Positions 1 through 9,052 of a stretch of 39,488 nucleotides of DNA are shown piece after piece. The DNA lies in contig JAAFID010000013.1 in NCBI GenBank assembly GCA_013297765.1, positions 1-39,488 on the forward strand, read 5' to 3'. The notes under the pieces are model-generated. The model saw nothing but the letters and a program-made list of their open reading frames with translations, was not told the DNA's origin and did no database searches. The position numbers were made by a program, and so were the translations under genes. Source of the stretch: Cytophagales bacterium (GTDB lineage: Bacteria > Bacteroidota > Bacteroidia > Cytophagales > Cytophagaceae). Numbering within the stretch: the stretch's first letter is position 1; each line of letters begins with the position of its first letter.

Positions 1-97
1 TTCAGTAAAAGTAAAAGTAGCTGATAAAAAAATTACCCTACCAACTATAACAATAGCTGATGGTGTAACAATTTCTGCTGATATCACTCTACCATAA
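1..97 (+). CDS. C-terminal end of an unidentified protein (partial)
   Basis: Reading from base 2, 31 codons are open and end at TAA 95-97, just before a strong terminator. The peptide is Thr/Ile/Val rich and ends in ADITLP, which looks like the last strands of a beta-rich extracellular or cell-surface domain. The start lies outside the window and I cannot name a family. The support is the open frame plus the terminator 25 bases downstream in the right orientation. Confidence 0.5.
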   Translation, partial: SVKVKVADKKITLPTITIADGVTISADITLP

Positions 98-119
98 TCT
101 ATTCAATATACTGGGCATA

Positions 120-150
120 AAAAAAACCTCGGCAAGCCGAGGTTTTTTTA
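120..150. terminator. Bidirectional rho-independent terminator
   Basis: A 6-bp CCTCGG/CCGAGG stem with a CAAG loop (127-142) has an A-tract on the left and a T-tract on the right. It can end transcription of the partial gene from the left and of the sulfatase gene (165-2054, minus strand) from the right. Confidence 0.9.
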
Positions 151-164
151 TGGAGAAAAGAGTG

Positions 165-2054
165 CTATCGAAACCACTTGTTGTCTAGCAATCCATTATT
201 ATGCACTTGCTGTATGGCTTTTATTTCTTGGCCGTAGCGGTGTTTTAATAATTCAATTTGGGTGCTATTTAAGGAATCTTTTTTTGACAATTCACTGGTC
301 GAAAATTCAACTTTGTCATCGGGTCGCAGCATGGTTACCCATTCTTTGTGAAACAGCATGGTCGTTTCCGATGCACCATCATACACTATGGCTCTACCGC
401 TGTAGGTACTATCAAATATGCTGTGTCCAAATAAGGAAGGTGATTTTTGAGAAATGTGGAGTATGTCCAACACCGAAGGGGCAATATCTACATGTTGGGT
501 AATTTTAGAATCTACTACATAAGGTTTAATTTGTTTGGGAGCATAAAATAGCAAGGGAACGTGAAAATCATTGTAAAGACTCCAAGGCTGTATTTTCTCT
601 TGCGTATGGTCGGCAGTAAGGATAAACAAAGTATTGTCAAACCACGGTTGCTGGCGGGCTGTTTCAAAAAACATTTTCAAGGAATAATCGGCATATTTGA
701 TGGCTCGAATAATGGGAATAGGCCCTGCTGTAAATTGCTTTTCAAACTCTGGCGGAATGGTATAGGGTTGGTGCGAACTGAGCGTAAAAACTGCACTTAA
801 AAATGGTTGCTGCGTTTTACCTAAGTTTTTACACACATATTGCCAATAATGGTGGTCAAATATTCCCCAATTGCCATCGTAGTGGCTATCAGAACCTGTG
901 TATTCATTTCTTCCATAGTAATTTGTGAATCCAGCATTTTTAGAAAACATATCAAAACCCATGGTACCATTGCTGCCGCCGTGATAAAAACTGGTGTGAT
1001 AGCCTTGTTGCCTCAGCACGTCAGCCAAACCCTCTATATGATTGCTTTGATAGGTAGAGGTAATGTAGCTTTCCACCATCAATGCTGGGATAGAAGCAAT
1101 GATAGCTGGCAATCCTTCAATAGAAGTACGACCATTCGAAAAGTGATTTTTGAAAAATAATCCTTGTGCAGAAATAGAATCTAAAAATGGGGTATAGCCT
1201 TTCCAAGGATTGCCAAAGCCAGTATATTCCGATGAAAAGCTTTCTAAAATAATAATGACAATATTGGGCTTGCCCGAAAATGTGGGCGTGTAGCCGGCAC
1301 GTTTCCCATACTGCACTTTCATGGCTTGAATACTTTCAGCATCGTCTTTAAAATATTGTAACCGCTTCACTACTGGTAGCTGCGAGGTTTGTATCATTAC
1401 AAAAGGAGTGTTCAGCACTAGGTTGCCCAAAACATTGGGCTTTTGTACAAATGCCATATTGGGTCGAATAGGTTTTAACTGCAACCCTCCCCTAATGCCT
1501 AAAACTATAATGCCGATGAGCAATAAAAATATTCCCCAAGAATACCATGGAGAGCGGGAAAGATACTTATCCTCAGATTTTGTCAATCTTGGATATTTCC
1601 ATAAAATTAAAAAAAGAAAAAGTAAAGTAATTACCACAATATACCAATAGTGCAGAAAAAGTTGCAGCGACTGCTCTATCACATCGTTCACTATCCCAAA
1701 CACCTCATAGGTAGTACGCTTGCCTTTAAAGCTGAAATAAGAAGCATCTGCTAGATTGATAAACACAGCAGGGAGATTGGTGATTACAAATAGTATCTTT
1801 AGCACGCACTGGTATGTTTTATTAAAAAAAATAGCAATGGGTATTAGAGATAAAAATAAGAACAAACTATTTAGCAACAGTATGGTAGAAACATCAAACC
1901 TTATACCCAAAACAAACGATTCGAATAGTGCCACAAAAGAAGCTATAGAAAAGACATCCCAATTAAACGCCAAAAATATACCTCTACAAATGGTATAAAT
2001 GAATAGCATAAGCCCAATACGAAGTGAGGTAATGAGCAATTGTTGTTTGTACAT
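165..2054 (-). CDS. LtaS/MdoB-like membrane sulfatase-family phosphoglycerol transferase or phosphatase
   Basis: This 629-residue protein has about five membrane segments in residues 9-190 and then a large extracytoplasmic alkaline-phosphatase-superfamily domain from about residue 263, the layout of the LtaS/OpgB group. Visible metal and active-site elements are Glu271 in the ILESFSS motif, a putative nucleophile Thr310 in NGRTS, and Asp482-His483 in LTADHT. Known members transfer or cleave phosphoglycerol or phosphoethanolamine groups on lipids or glycans; the substrate here cannot be read from sequence. The gene follows the PBP gene after 39 bases, so the two are probably cotranscribed, which suggests envelope modification. 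The ATG is at 2054. Family assignment is firm, exact activity is not. Confidence 0.85.
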   Translation of the reverse strand: MYKQQLLITSLRIGLMLFIYTICRGIFLAFNWDVFSIASFVALFESFVLGIRFDVSTILLLNSLFLFLSLIPIAIFFNKTYQCVLKILFVITNLPAVFINLADASYFSFKGKRTTYEVFGIVNDVIEQSLQLFLHYWYIVVITLLFLFLILWKYPRLTKSEDKYLSRSPWYSWGIFLLLIGIIVLGIRGGLQLKPIRPNMAFVQKPNVLGNLVLNTPFVMIQTSQLPVVKRLQYFKDDAESIQAMKVQYGKRAGYTPTFSGKPNIVIIILESFSSEYTGFGNPWKGYTPFLDSISAQGLFFKNHFSNGRTSIEGLPAIIASIPALMVESYITSTYQSNHIEGLADVLRQQGYHTSFYHGGSNGTMGFDMFSKNAGFTNYYGRNEYTGSDSHYDGNWGIFDHHYWQYVCKNLGKTQQPFLSAVFTLSSHQPYTIPPEFEKQFTAGPIPIIRAIKYADYSLKMFFETARQQPWFDNTLFILTADHTQEKIQPWSLYNDFHVPLLFYAPKQIKPYVVDSKITQHVDIAPSVLDILHISQKSPSLFGHSIFDSTYSGRAIVYDGASETTMLFHKEWVTMLRPDDKVEFSTSELSKKDSLNSTQIELLKHRYGQEIKAIQQVHNNGLLDNKWFR

Positions 2055-2093
2055 ATTTGCAAATAAAATTTGAAGTTCAGAAAATATTAGAAA

Positions 2094-4415
2094 CTAGTCT
2101 ATTTTAGGGCTTGTGGCTGGCTTCAAACTGTCTATACCCTCGCTCAATACTGGTGCTTCAAGGGCTACAGAATCTAACCTAAAATGATCTGGGCGGTAGG
2201 GGCAGTGCAAGTTTACGGTGTATTTCTTTGGTCGCTTAAACCAACCTTTGGCAATGTTAATGGAAGTATCTTTGTACACGCTTTCAAGAAAAATACCAAA
2301 GATGGGCAATGCAGTTTTTGCCCCTTCGCCCAGGGCACTGCTACGAAAATGTATGCTGCGGTCTTCGCCACCTACCCAAGTTCCTGCCACTATGCTACGG
2401 GTAAGCCCCATAAACCAACCATCCGAATGGTTGGAAGTAGTGCCAGTTTTACCACCAATCTCATTACCTCTAAAGATATCGTAAGGGTAAAGTGCTTGTG
2501 AAGTGCCGCCACGTTCTTCGGTACCACCTTTGAGCATGTGTACCATAGAATAGGCCGTTTGCTCGTTTACAGCATCTCTAGTTTTGGGCACTACTTCGTG
2601 AAGAATGTTTCCATTTCGGTCTTCAATTCTAGTGATAAATACTGGCTCTACCCATACCCCACTATTGACAAATGCACTATAGGCTGCAGTCATTTCATAA
2701 ACCGATACGTCGCTACTGCCTAGGCATACCGATGGCACAGCTTTAAGCGGACTTTCGATACCCATTTTCTTAGCATAGCGAATCACTTCATTAATGCCCA
2801 CCAGTTGCATGGTACGGGCAGCAATAGTATTGATAGAGCGTGCCATTCCCTTACGCAACGACATAGAGTCGCCAGTAAATACCCAATCAGCATTTTTGGG
2901 CGACCAAGTTTTCTTCTCTCCATTTTCTTCATATCGGAAAGTAATGGGCAAATCTGGTAAGGCATAGCATGGGGAATACCCTTTATCAATGGCGGCCGTG
3001 TACACAAATGGTTTGAATGCCGAACCTGGCTGACGGCGGCTCTGCTTCACATGGTCGTATTTGAAATATTTATAATTGATACCACCCACCCAAGCCTTGA
3101 TAGCACCAGTGTATGGGTCCATAGCCATAAATCCTGCTTGCAAAATATATTTGTAATACCGCAGCGAATCCATGCTGCTAAACAAGGTATCTTTCTCACC
3201 ATCCCACGAAAAAACTTTCATTTTCTTAGGCTTATTCAACAGTATGCGGATAGAGTCGTTGCCCACACCGTACTTGGCAGCGAGCATTTTGTAAGCGTCA
3301 GTTTTACGAATTGCTTCTTCAATATAAAGCGGTATTTCTCGCCCATTTTCATACACCCATGGATTTTTGCCTTCCCAGTGCTTATAAAATTTTCTTTGCA
3401 AGTTGCTCATGTGATTATTTACTGCATTTTCAGCATGTTCTTGCATGCGAGAATCTATGGTGGTGTATATTTTTAACCCATCGCCATACAAATCTTTATC
3501 ATGTTCTTTGCACCATTGTAGCAACCACTTGCTTAGCACCCCCCTGAAATAAGTAGCACTACCGTCATTATGGTCTTCTATTTTGAATGTTAATCCTATG
3601 GGTTGTTTTGCAAATTGTTCATATTGGTCTTGGGTTATTTTTTTGCTCTCTACCATCAATCGCATCACTACATTGCGTCTTTCTATCGAATTGGTGGGAT
3701 TAATAATTGGGCTATATGAAGTAGTTGCTTTAAGTAAACCTATCATGGTGGCAGCTTGCGGTACAGTAAGGCTATCGGCAGAGGTATTGAAGTATGTACG
3801 TGCCGCAGTTTTGATGCCATAAGAGCCACTACCAAAATCTACCGTGTTTAGGTAAAGCTCAATAATTTCTTTTTTGGTATAGGCTCTTTCTAGTTTTATG
3901 GCAGTAATCCATTCTTTGGTTTTGCTTACTAATATTTTTACCCCAGGAATGTAACTCAATATTCCAACGCTAGAATTTTTGCGGGTTTTAAAAAGATTCT
4001 TTGCTAACTGTTGGGTAATGGTGCTACTGCCCCGCTGATTGCCTTTTGCAGCATAGTAAAATATAGCAAACACGGCTTTCAAATCTACCCCACTATGCTC
4101 TTCAAATCTTAAATCTTCGGTACTCACCAATGCATTGATTACATTGGGCGATATATCTTTGTAGCTTACGGGGCTTCTGTTTTCTCTAAAATATTTTCCA
4201 AGCAAAATATTATCTGCGGAATATATCTCAGAGGCCTGTTCGCTTTGTGGGTTTTCTACATTTTCTACATCAGGCAGGGCACCAAATAGCCACAGAAAAT
4301 TAATATTTACAAAAAAGATGAACAAGAAAAAATTATAGCAAACGCCTGCAAACACTAGCCAGCAACGCTTCTTTATCTCATTAAATTTATGTTGATTTTC
4401 TATATTTTGCTCCAA
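2094..4415 (-). CDS. Class A penicillin-binding protein (bifunctional transglycosylase/transpeptidase)
   Basis: This 773-residue protein polymerises and cross-links peptidoglycan at the outer face of the inner membrane. After a cytoplasmic N-terminus and one membrane anchor (about residues 19-45), the glycosyltransferase domain shows the catalytic Glu100 in STEDLRFEEHSG and the STITQQLAKN motif (about 130-140). The transpeptidase domain carries all three active-site motifs: SAFK with Ser465 and Lys468, SIN at 527-529, and KTGT at 656-659. The length fits PBP1A-type enzymes. It starts 14 bases after ispF and precedes the LtaS-like gene by 39 bases, so these look like one operon. The ponA/mrcA-type assignment is certain at family level; a symbol is withheld because several paralogues usually coexist. 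Confidence 0.96.
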   Translation of the reverse strand: MEQNIENQHKFNEIKKRCWLVFAGVCYNFFLFIFFVNINFLWLFGALPDVENVENPQSEQASEIYSADNILLGKYFRENRSPVSYKDISPNVINALVSTEDLRFEEHSGVDLKAVFAIFYYAAKGNQRGSSTITQQLAKNLFKTRKNSSVGILSYIPGVKILVSKTKEWITAIKLERAYTKKEIIELYLNTVDFGSGSYGIKTAARTYFNTSADSLTVPQAATMIGLLKATTSYSPIINPTNSIERRNVVMRLMVESKKITQDQYEQFAKQPIGLTFKIEDHNDGSATYFRGVLSKWLLQWCKEHDKDLYGDGLKIYTTIDSRMQEHAENAVNNHMSNLQRKFYKHWEGKNPWVYENGREIPLYIEEAIRKTDAYKMLAAKYGVGNDSIRILLNKPKKMKVFSWDGEKDTLFSSMDSLRYYKYILQAGFMAMDPYTGAIKAWVGGINYKYFKYDHVKQSRRQPGSAFKPFVYTAAIDKGYSPCYALPDLPITFRYEENGEKKTWSPKNADWVFTGDSMSLRKGMARSINTIAARTMQLVGINEVIRYAKKMGIESPLKAVPSVCLGSSDVSVYEMTAAYSAFVNSGVWVEPVFITRIEDRNGNILHEVVPKTRDAVNEQTAYSMVHMLKGGTEERGGTSQALYPYDIFRGNEIGGKTGTTSNHSDGWFMGLTRSIVAGTWVGGEDRSIHFRSSALGEGAKTALPIFGIFLESVYKDTSINIAKGWFKRPKKYTVNLHCPYRPDHFRLDSVALEAPVLSEGIDSLKPATSPKID

Positions 4416-4429
4416 TTGAATTTGTCATT

Positions 4430-4906
4430 TTATTTTTGAATAAGCACCACCGCATGGGCAGCAATTCCCTCTTTACGCCCCACGAAACCCATAAGTTCTG
4501 ATGTAGTCGCTTTTATTGATATATCCTCTATCGAAATTTTCAACAATGGTGCCAGCACATTTTTCATTTCTGGAATGAATGCATTGATTTTAGGCTCTTG
4601 TAGGCATATTGTGCTGTCAATATTATTGATGGTATAGCCTGCCTGTTCTATCATTGCCATTACCTCGGTCAGTAGCAACTTACTATCTACATTTTTATAT
4701 TTGGGGTCTTTATCAGAAAAATGAAACCCAATGTTTCGCATATTGGCAGCTCCCAGCAAAGCATCGCATATTACGTGAACCAATACGTCGGCATCAGAAT
4801 GCCCATCGCCACCGTGGGTATGTGGCACTAGTATTCCACCTAGCCAAAAAGGGCGACCTTCTTTTAGGCGATGTACATCGTAGCCTAGGCCTATACGTAG
4901 TTTCAT
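4430..4906 (-). CDS. ispF: 2-C-methyl-D-erythritol 2,4-cyclodiphosphate synthase
   Basis: IspF converts CDP-ME 2-phosphate to MEcPP in the non-mevalonate isoprenoid pathway. From the ATG at 4906 the protein is 158 residues, the normal length. It begins with the hallmark GYDVH motif, giving metal ligands Asp10 and His12, with the third ligand His44 in SDADVLVH. The C-terminus keeps the TSELMGFVGRKEGIAA segment that forms part of the CDP pocket. An in-frame ATG ten codons upstream (4936) is rejected because it would translate part of the terminator hairpin that follows asd. The gene lies 64 bases behind asd and 14 bases before the PBP gene. No consensus promoter is visible between asd and ispF, so some expression may come from read-through. 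Confidence 0.96.
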   Translation of the reverse strand: MKLRIGLGYDVHRLKEGRPFWLGGILVPHTHGGDGHSDADVLVHVICDALLGAANMRNIGFHFSDKDPKYKNVDSKLLLTEVMAMIEQAGYTINNIDSTICLQEPKINAFIPEMKNVLAPLLKISIEDISIKATTSELMGFVGRKEGIAAHAVVLIQK

Positions 4907-4920
4907 GTGGATGTTAATAT

Positions 4921-4954
4921 AAAAAAAGCCATTCATTTCTGAATAGCTTTTTTT
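4921..4954 (-). terminator. Terminator/attenuator between asd and ispF
   Basis: GCCATTC/GAATAGC form a 7-position stem with one C/A mismatch (4928-4947), flanked by seven A and seven T that extend the pairing. On the minus strand it ends in a T-run, so it terminates asd transcription. It is imperfect and may let some transcription continue into ispF. Confidence 0.75.
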
Positions 4955-4969
4955 AGTTAAAATTAATTT

Positions 4970-5986
4970 TTAAGCCAAGGCCAATTTAGCATTTACATCT
5001 ACCAGTTTGTGGGCGATGAGGTACTCGGCAATTTGGATAGCATTGGTGGCAGCACCTTTTCTTAGGTTGTCGGCAACTATCCACATATTTAGCGTTTTTG
5101 GTTGCGTTTCGTCACGTCTTAGGCGACCTACCAATACTTCATCTTTTCCATGTGCGTCTTTAGGCATAGGGTATTGAAGGTTTTTTACGTCATCTACCAA
5201 AATCAGACCAGATGTATTGGCCAATATTTTCTTTACTTCTTCCAAATCATATTCGTTGGCAAATTCCACATTCACAGATTCTGAATGTCCACCCATTACA
5301 GGAATACGCACCGCAGTTGGGCTCACCGTAATAGTATCATCCATCATGATTTTTTTTGTTTCGTGCACCATTTTCATTTCTTCTTTAGTGTAGCCATTTT
5401 CCAAAAACACATCTATATGCGGTATCACATTCAAATCTATTTTGTAAGGGTACGCCATAGCTCCATCAATACCATTACGTTCATTCATCATTTGATCTAC
5501 AGCTTTCTTTCCCGTTCCAGTCACTGATTGGTAGGTAGAAACTACCACTCGTTTGATTTTATATTTCAAGTGAAGTGGGTTTAACGCCAATACCATTTGA
5601 ATAGTAGAACAATTCGGGTTTGCAATGATTTTATCCTCTTTGGTAAGGGTGTGTGCATTGATTTCAGGCACTACCAGCTTTTTAGTCACATCCATTCGCC
5701 ATGCGGAAGAATTGTCTATTACGGTAGTACCCACAGCAGCAAATTTAGGTGCTTGCTCTAGCGAAGTGCTACCGCCAGCAGAGAATATTGCTATTTCAGG
5801 TTGCATGGCTATTGCAGTGTCTATGCTTACCACCTTAAACTTATTCCCCTTAAAAGTGATTTCTTGCCCTACCGAACGCTCAGAGGCTACTGGAATTAAT
5901 TCTGTAATGGGAAGATTTCTTTCTTCCAAAACTTTTAGGATTTCACCGCCTACTAGGCCTGTAGCTCCTACAACTGCTAATTTCAT
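4970..5986 (-). CDS. asd: Aspartate-semialdehyde dehydrogenase
   Basis: This enzyme reduces aspartyl phosphate to aspartate semialdehyde with NADPH, the branch point to lysine/diaminopimelate, threonine and methionine. The 338-residue protein opens with the Rossmann motif GATGLVG (residues 8-14). It carries the nucleophile Cys126 in NPNCST and the catalytic His234 in VMGGHSE. Length and motifs are standard for the bacterial Asd family. A consensus Bacteroidota promoter sits 25-55 bases upstream and a hairpin terminator follows the stop, so asd can be its own transcription unit in front of ispF. Diaminopimelate supply links it loosely to the PBP gene two genes downstream. Confidence 0.97.
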   Translation of the reverse strand: MKLAVVGATGLVGGEILKVLEERNLPITELIPVASERSVGQEITFKGNKFKVVSIDTAIAMQPEIAIFSAGGSTSLEQAPKFAAVGTTVIDNSSAWRMDVTKKLVVPEINAHTLTKEDKIIANPNCSTIQMVLALNPLHLKYKIKRVVVSTYQSVTGTGKKAVDQMMNERNGIDGAMAYPYKIDLNVIPHIDVFLENGYTKEEMKMVHETKKIMMDDTITVSPTAVRIPVMGGHSESVNVEFANEYDLEEVKKILANTSGLILVDDVKNLQYPMPKDAHGKDEVLVGRLRRDETQPKTLNMWIVADNLRKGAATNAIQIAEYLIAHKLVDVNAKLALA

Positions 5987-6010
5987 ATATTTATTTTATT
6001 TTAAGGATTA

Positions 6011-6041
6011 CAAATTTAATGTATCGCACATGGGAATCAAA
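6011..6041 (-). promoter_or_regulatory. Bacteroidota-type promoter for asd
   Basis: On the minus strand TTTG (6038-6041) is followed after exactly 19 bases by TAAATTTG (6011-6018), a full match to the TTTG-N19-TAnnTTTG pattern of the Bacteroidota primary sigma factor. The expected start is near 6004, giving a leader of roughly 18 bases to the ATG at 5986. Confidence 0.75.
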
Positions 6042-6083
6042 GGTTTTAATTTATTTTTGTAAATACACTTTAACCATCTGTTT

Positions 6084-7787
6084 TTGAAAACACCACATTA
6101 TTACTTTTCCTACATTTTATTATTGTTTGGCTTTTACAAGCCTTGCATGCCACTTGCCGCTCAGTCATTAGCAGCAAAAGCAATCGTTATTTCTGAAATA
6201 TTTCCCGACCCTACGCCTTCTTTGGGGCTGCCCGAAAAAGAATTTGTAGAATTGTACAATGCACAGCCCGACACTGTGCAGCTTGCTCAACTTTCGCTTT
6301 GCGATGCCGACAAATGCTACACTTTACCTGCTTACCCATTTCCTCCCAAACATTTTTTGATTGTTTGCAAAACAACCGATGTAGAAACCTTCAAGCCTTA
6401 TGGCAACACTCTTGGGCTACCTAGCTTCATTTCCTTAAACAACGATGGAGATGAAATTTTCATAAAAAATAATCAAGGATTAATCATCGACAACATCAGC
6501 TACACTGCCAGTATGGTAAAGGAAGGAAAATCGCTAGAAATAATTAGTCTTCTGAACCAATGCAACACTGCCTCAAACTATAAACCTACCACTGCCGCAC
6601 AAGGAGGTACACCAGGAAAAGCAAGCACAGAGCAACAAAATCAGGCGTTGCCAACAAAACCTCAGATACAAAATGTGGAATTGAAAAATGATAGTTTGGC
6701 AAAAATATGGATGACAGATGCAGTGGATTCTTCATCTATTATTCAACTGGAAATTTCCCTAGACAATGAAAAAATACTGGCAAAGAAAGTGAGTATTGAT
6801 AAGACCGACAATAGTATTGAAATTGATTTCTCTAAACCATTTGTCGAAAATTTTTATTATCAATTGCAATTAAAAAATTTAAAAGATTGCTTCGCTCGTA
6901 CGGTTTTGCAAGACACTACTTTAGTACTCATTTTACCCTCCATTGCCGACTCAATGGATATTGTGATTAATGAAATATTATTCAATCCAAAAGTGGGTGG
7001 CGTTGATTTTATTGAGCTACACAATGCAAATAAAGAAAAAATAATAGACCTAAAAAATTGGAGTATTGCCAATTTTCAAAATGGAGCAATCAGCAACAAA
7101 AAAATTATTACCACAAAACCACTATTGCTAAAACCTAGCCAAACCCTTGCCATTACTAGCGATACTGTAATTTTAAAAAATAATTATCCCACAACTGGAT
7201 ATTTAATTTCTGCCGATTTACCTTCCTTCAACGACGACAAAGGCACTGCAATACTCACCAATCCACAAGGCAAGATGCAAGACAGGTTGGATTATGATGA
7301 AAATATGCACTTTGAAATGTTGAAAAAAACAGAAGGCATTTCCTTAGAACGCATCTATGTTCACTCGGCAACTAATGAGATTCAAAACTGGCACTCAGCA
7401 GCCGAGAATAGTGGCTTTGCAACCCCTGGACTTCCTAATTCCCAAGCTAGAGATTTTAAAAATAATATGGAAAACGAATGGAAAGTAGAACCAGTTGCTT
7501 TTAATCCATCGGGGGGCAGTAACAAAGATTTCACTACCATACACTATCAATCGTCGCAGTTTGCCAATGCTGTCGCCAGCTTATCGGTCTTTGACGCAGC
7601 AGGAAGATTGGTAAAGAATATCGCCAAAAATACTACACTTTCTACCTTAGGTTTTCTTCGTTGGGATGGTACCGATAATGACGGGGGCTTAGTACCTATT
7701 GGTCAGTATATCTTGTATATACAAGTTGTGAAGTTAGACGGTACAGTGCAGGAATTAAAAAAACAAGTAGTAGTTACTTCTTTATAG
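6084..7787 (+). CDS. Secreted protein with two lamin-tail domains and a FlgD-like C-terminal domain
   Basis: This 567-residue exported protein has an N-terminal hydrophobic signal (about residues 7-26, cleavage likely near AAQS). A first lamin-tail-like domain follows at about 33-155 (VISEIFPDPTP...EFVELYN) and a second at about 292-440 (IVINEILFNPK...DFIELHN). The C-terminal 90 residues resemble the FlgD Ig-like fold found at the end of many Bacteroidota surface proteins (LRWDGTDNDG, IPIGQY-like VPIGQY). Lamin-tail domains in bacteria are extracellular modules often next to nucleases or adhesins, but no enzyme domain is seen here. The start used is TTG at 6084, which leads straight into the signal peptide; no ATG in this frame gives a better signal. 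A possible -7 element TATTTTTG lies at 6052-6059, without a good upstream partner. Confidence 0.8.
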   Translation: MKTPHYYFSYILLLFGFYKPCMPLAAQSLAAKAIVISEIFPDPTPSLGLPEKEFVELYNAQPDTVQLAQLSLCDADKCYTLPAYPFPPKHFLIVCKTTDVETFKPYGNTLGLPSFISLNNDGDEIFIKNNQGLIIDNISYTASMVKEGKSLEIISLLNQCNTASNYKPTTAAQGGTPGKASTEQQNQALPTKPQIQNVELKNDSLAKIWMTDAVDSSSIIQLEISLDNEKILAKKVSIDKTDNSIEIDFSKPFVENFYYQLQLKNLKDCFARTVLQDTTLVLILPSIADSMDIVINEILFNPKVGGVDFIELHNANKEKIIDLKNWSIANFQNGAISNKKIITTKPLLLKPSQTLAITSDTVILKNNYPTTGYLISADLPSFNDDKGTAILTNPQGKMQDRLDYDENMHFEMLKKTEGISLERIYVHSATNEIQNWHSAAENSGFATPGLPNSQARDFKNNMENEWKVEPVAFNPSGGSNKDFTTIHYQSSQFANAVASLSVFDAAGRLVKNIAKNTTLSTLGFLRWDGTDNDGGLVPIGQYILYIQVVKLDGTVQELKKQVVVTSL

Positions 7788-7831
7788 AAAAACAAGATTG
7801 GTTTTTACAAGCGAAATTGATATATTGAAAT

Positions 7832-8041
7832 ATGAGAGAATTTAAAGAATTTAACGCATTTCAAACATTGGCTGTGTTTGGCATCATATTTAGTGGTATT
7901 GTACAAATCATTCTGTATTTTATTGATAAAAATATAGAAACCCTCTGGGCTTTATACCCTACTTGGGTGGCTGTATTCATAGTGGGCAGCCTCATTAAAA
8001 AATATGTAAAATATGACGACGATCACTCGCATCAACATTGA
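7832..8041 (+). CDS. Small two-helix membrane protein, unknown function
   Basis: This 69-residue protein has two predicted membrane helices (about residues 12-31 and 40-57) and a short acidic, histidine-rich tail, DDDHSHQH. Its ATG is 44 bases behind the lamin-tail gene, and its stop directly abuts the frame of the next gene, so the three probably form one unit. The His/Asp tail could bind a metal, but this is only a guess from composition. I do not recognise the family. Confidence 0.7.
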   Translation: MREFKEFNAFQTLAVFGIIFSGIVQIILYFIDKNIETLWALYPTWVAVFIVGSLIKKYVKYDDDHSHQH

Positions 8042-8095
8042 TTGAGCAGTGAGAATATATTAGCAAAAAATAAATCCAATTTATATTTAGTACCA

Positions 8096-8848
8096 ATGCA
8101 ATTTCTCGTCGTGTTCTCAAGGCAATTTATCCTTATCATGCTCACCACTATTATGCTAAATAGTGCAGCTACAGCTCAAGAATACCAAGCATTTGAAACT
8201 TATAAAAGTCAAATTATTGGCGGTGTAAACCTAAACACCAATGCTGGTTTAATTGGTGGCATCATGATACGCTACTCAAGACATATTGTACGCAACAAAT
8301 ATCATTATTTTGGTTTGGAAGTTACCAATGTAAAACATCCCAAAGAAACTACTGGTGTTACTTCGGCAGGCAACTTATACACCCCCTATAAATTGAATGC
8401 TTTTATTCCCATAAGGTTGCAGTATGGGAGAGAGTTTTTAATTTTTCAGCCAGCCGAGGAAGAAGGTGTACAAGTTAATTTGATACTTGCTGGAGGGCTT
8501 AGTTTTGGTATTCTCAAGCCATATACCCTAGAATACGATTACAACGGGATAAGCAAAATAGAACAGTTTGACCCAGATTTAAATAATGGCATAATTGGTC
8601 GAGGCCCCATTTTAAGTGGTTTTGATAAAGCAAAGATTATTCCTGGCATCAACCTAAAGGCAGCGTTGAGCATTGAATTTGCACAATTTAGAGGCAACGT
8701 AACAGGCATAGAAGCCGGATTTTTGTTAGAAACTTATACCTCACAAATAAAAATGATGGCTATTTCAAAAAGTATTGAAGAGCAGCCTGCTACCCAAAAC
8801 ACCTTCACATCTGTTTTTCTAAATATCTTTTTTGGTTTCAGAAATTAA
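8096..8848 (+). CDS. Outer-membrane beta-barrel family protein
   Basis: From the ATG at 8096 this is a 250-residue protein with a signal peptide ending near TAQEYQ. A long series of alternating amphipathic strands rich in Gly, Tyr and Phe follows, ending in FFGFRN with an aromatic near the C-terminus, as in outer-membrane barrels. The frame is open from a TTG at 8042 that directly follows the previous stop; that start would add 18 polar residues before the signal peptide and is less likely. The gene probably belongs with the two upstream genes. Exact family and ligand are unknown. Confidence 0.75.
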   Translation: MQFLVVFSRQFILIMLTTIMLNSAATAQEYQAFETYKSQIIGGVNLNTNAGLIGGIMIRYSRHIVRNKYHYFGLEVTNVKHPKETTGVTSAGNLYTPYKLNAFIPIRLQYGREFLIFQPAEEEGVQVNLILAGGLSFGILKPYTLEYDYNGISKIEQFDPDLNNGIIGRGPILSGFDKAKIIPGINLKAALSIEFAQFRGNVTGIEAGFLLETYTSQIKMMAISKSIEEQPATQNTFTSVFLNIFFGFRN

Positions 8849-9052
8849 TTTGCGGCTTTTCTGATATAGTGCTTATTGTGCTTTTTTCATTCTGCAAACC
8901 GAGACAATCTACTTCAAAAACTTACATCAACTGGTACTTATTATATGTTCATCCGTTTAACTTGCTAGAAGAAAAAAAATCTATTGCTTATTTATCAATG
9001 TAAGCAAAAAATTAAAACAGATCATTTTCTAAAAATTAAAACTCAAGATAAA
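8849..9052. other. Noncoding gap of about 200 bases
   Basis: No convincing gene is present. An imperfectly placed hairpin TTGCTTA/TAAGCAA (8984-8990 with 9001-9007, ten-base loop) lies about 45 bases before the next start codon. No consensus promoter was found. Confidence 0.4.

Noticed and set aside
3051-3476. A 141-codon plus-strand frame opposite the PBP gene
   Set aside because: The PBP carries all catalytic motifs across this region; the antisense frame has no recognisable domain.
4907-4936. Upstream ATG extending ispF by ten codons
   Set aside because: It would translate part of the asd terminator hairpin, and the family starts at the MKLRIGLGYDVH motif.
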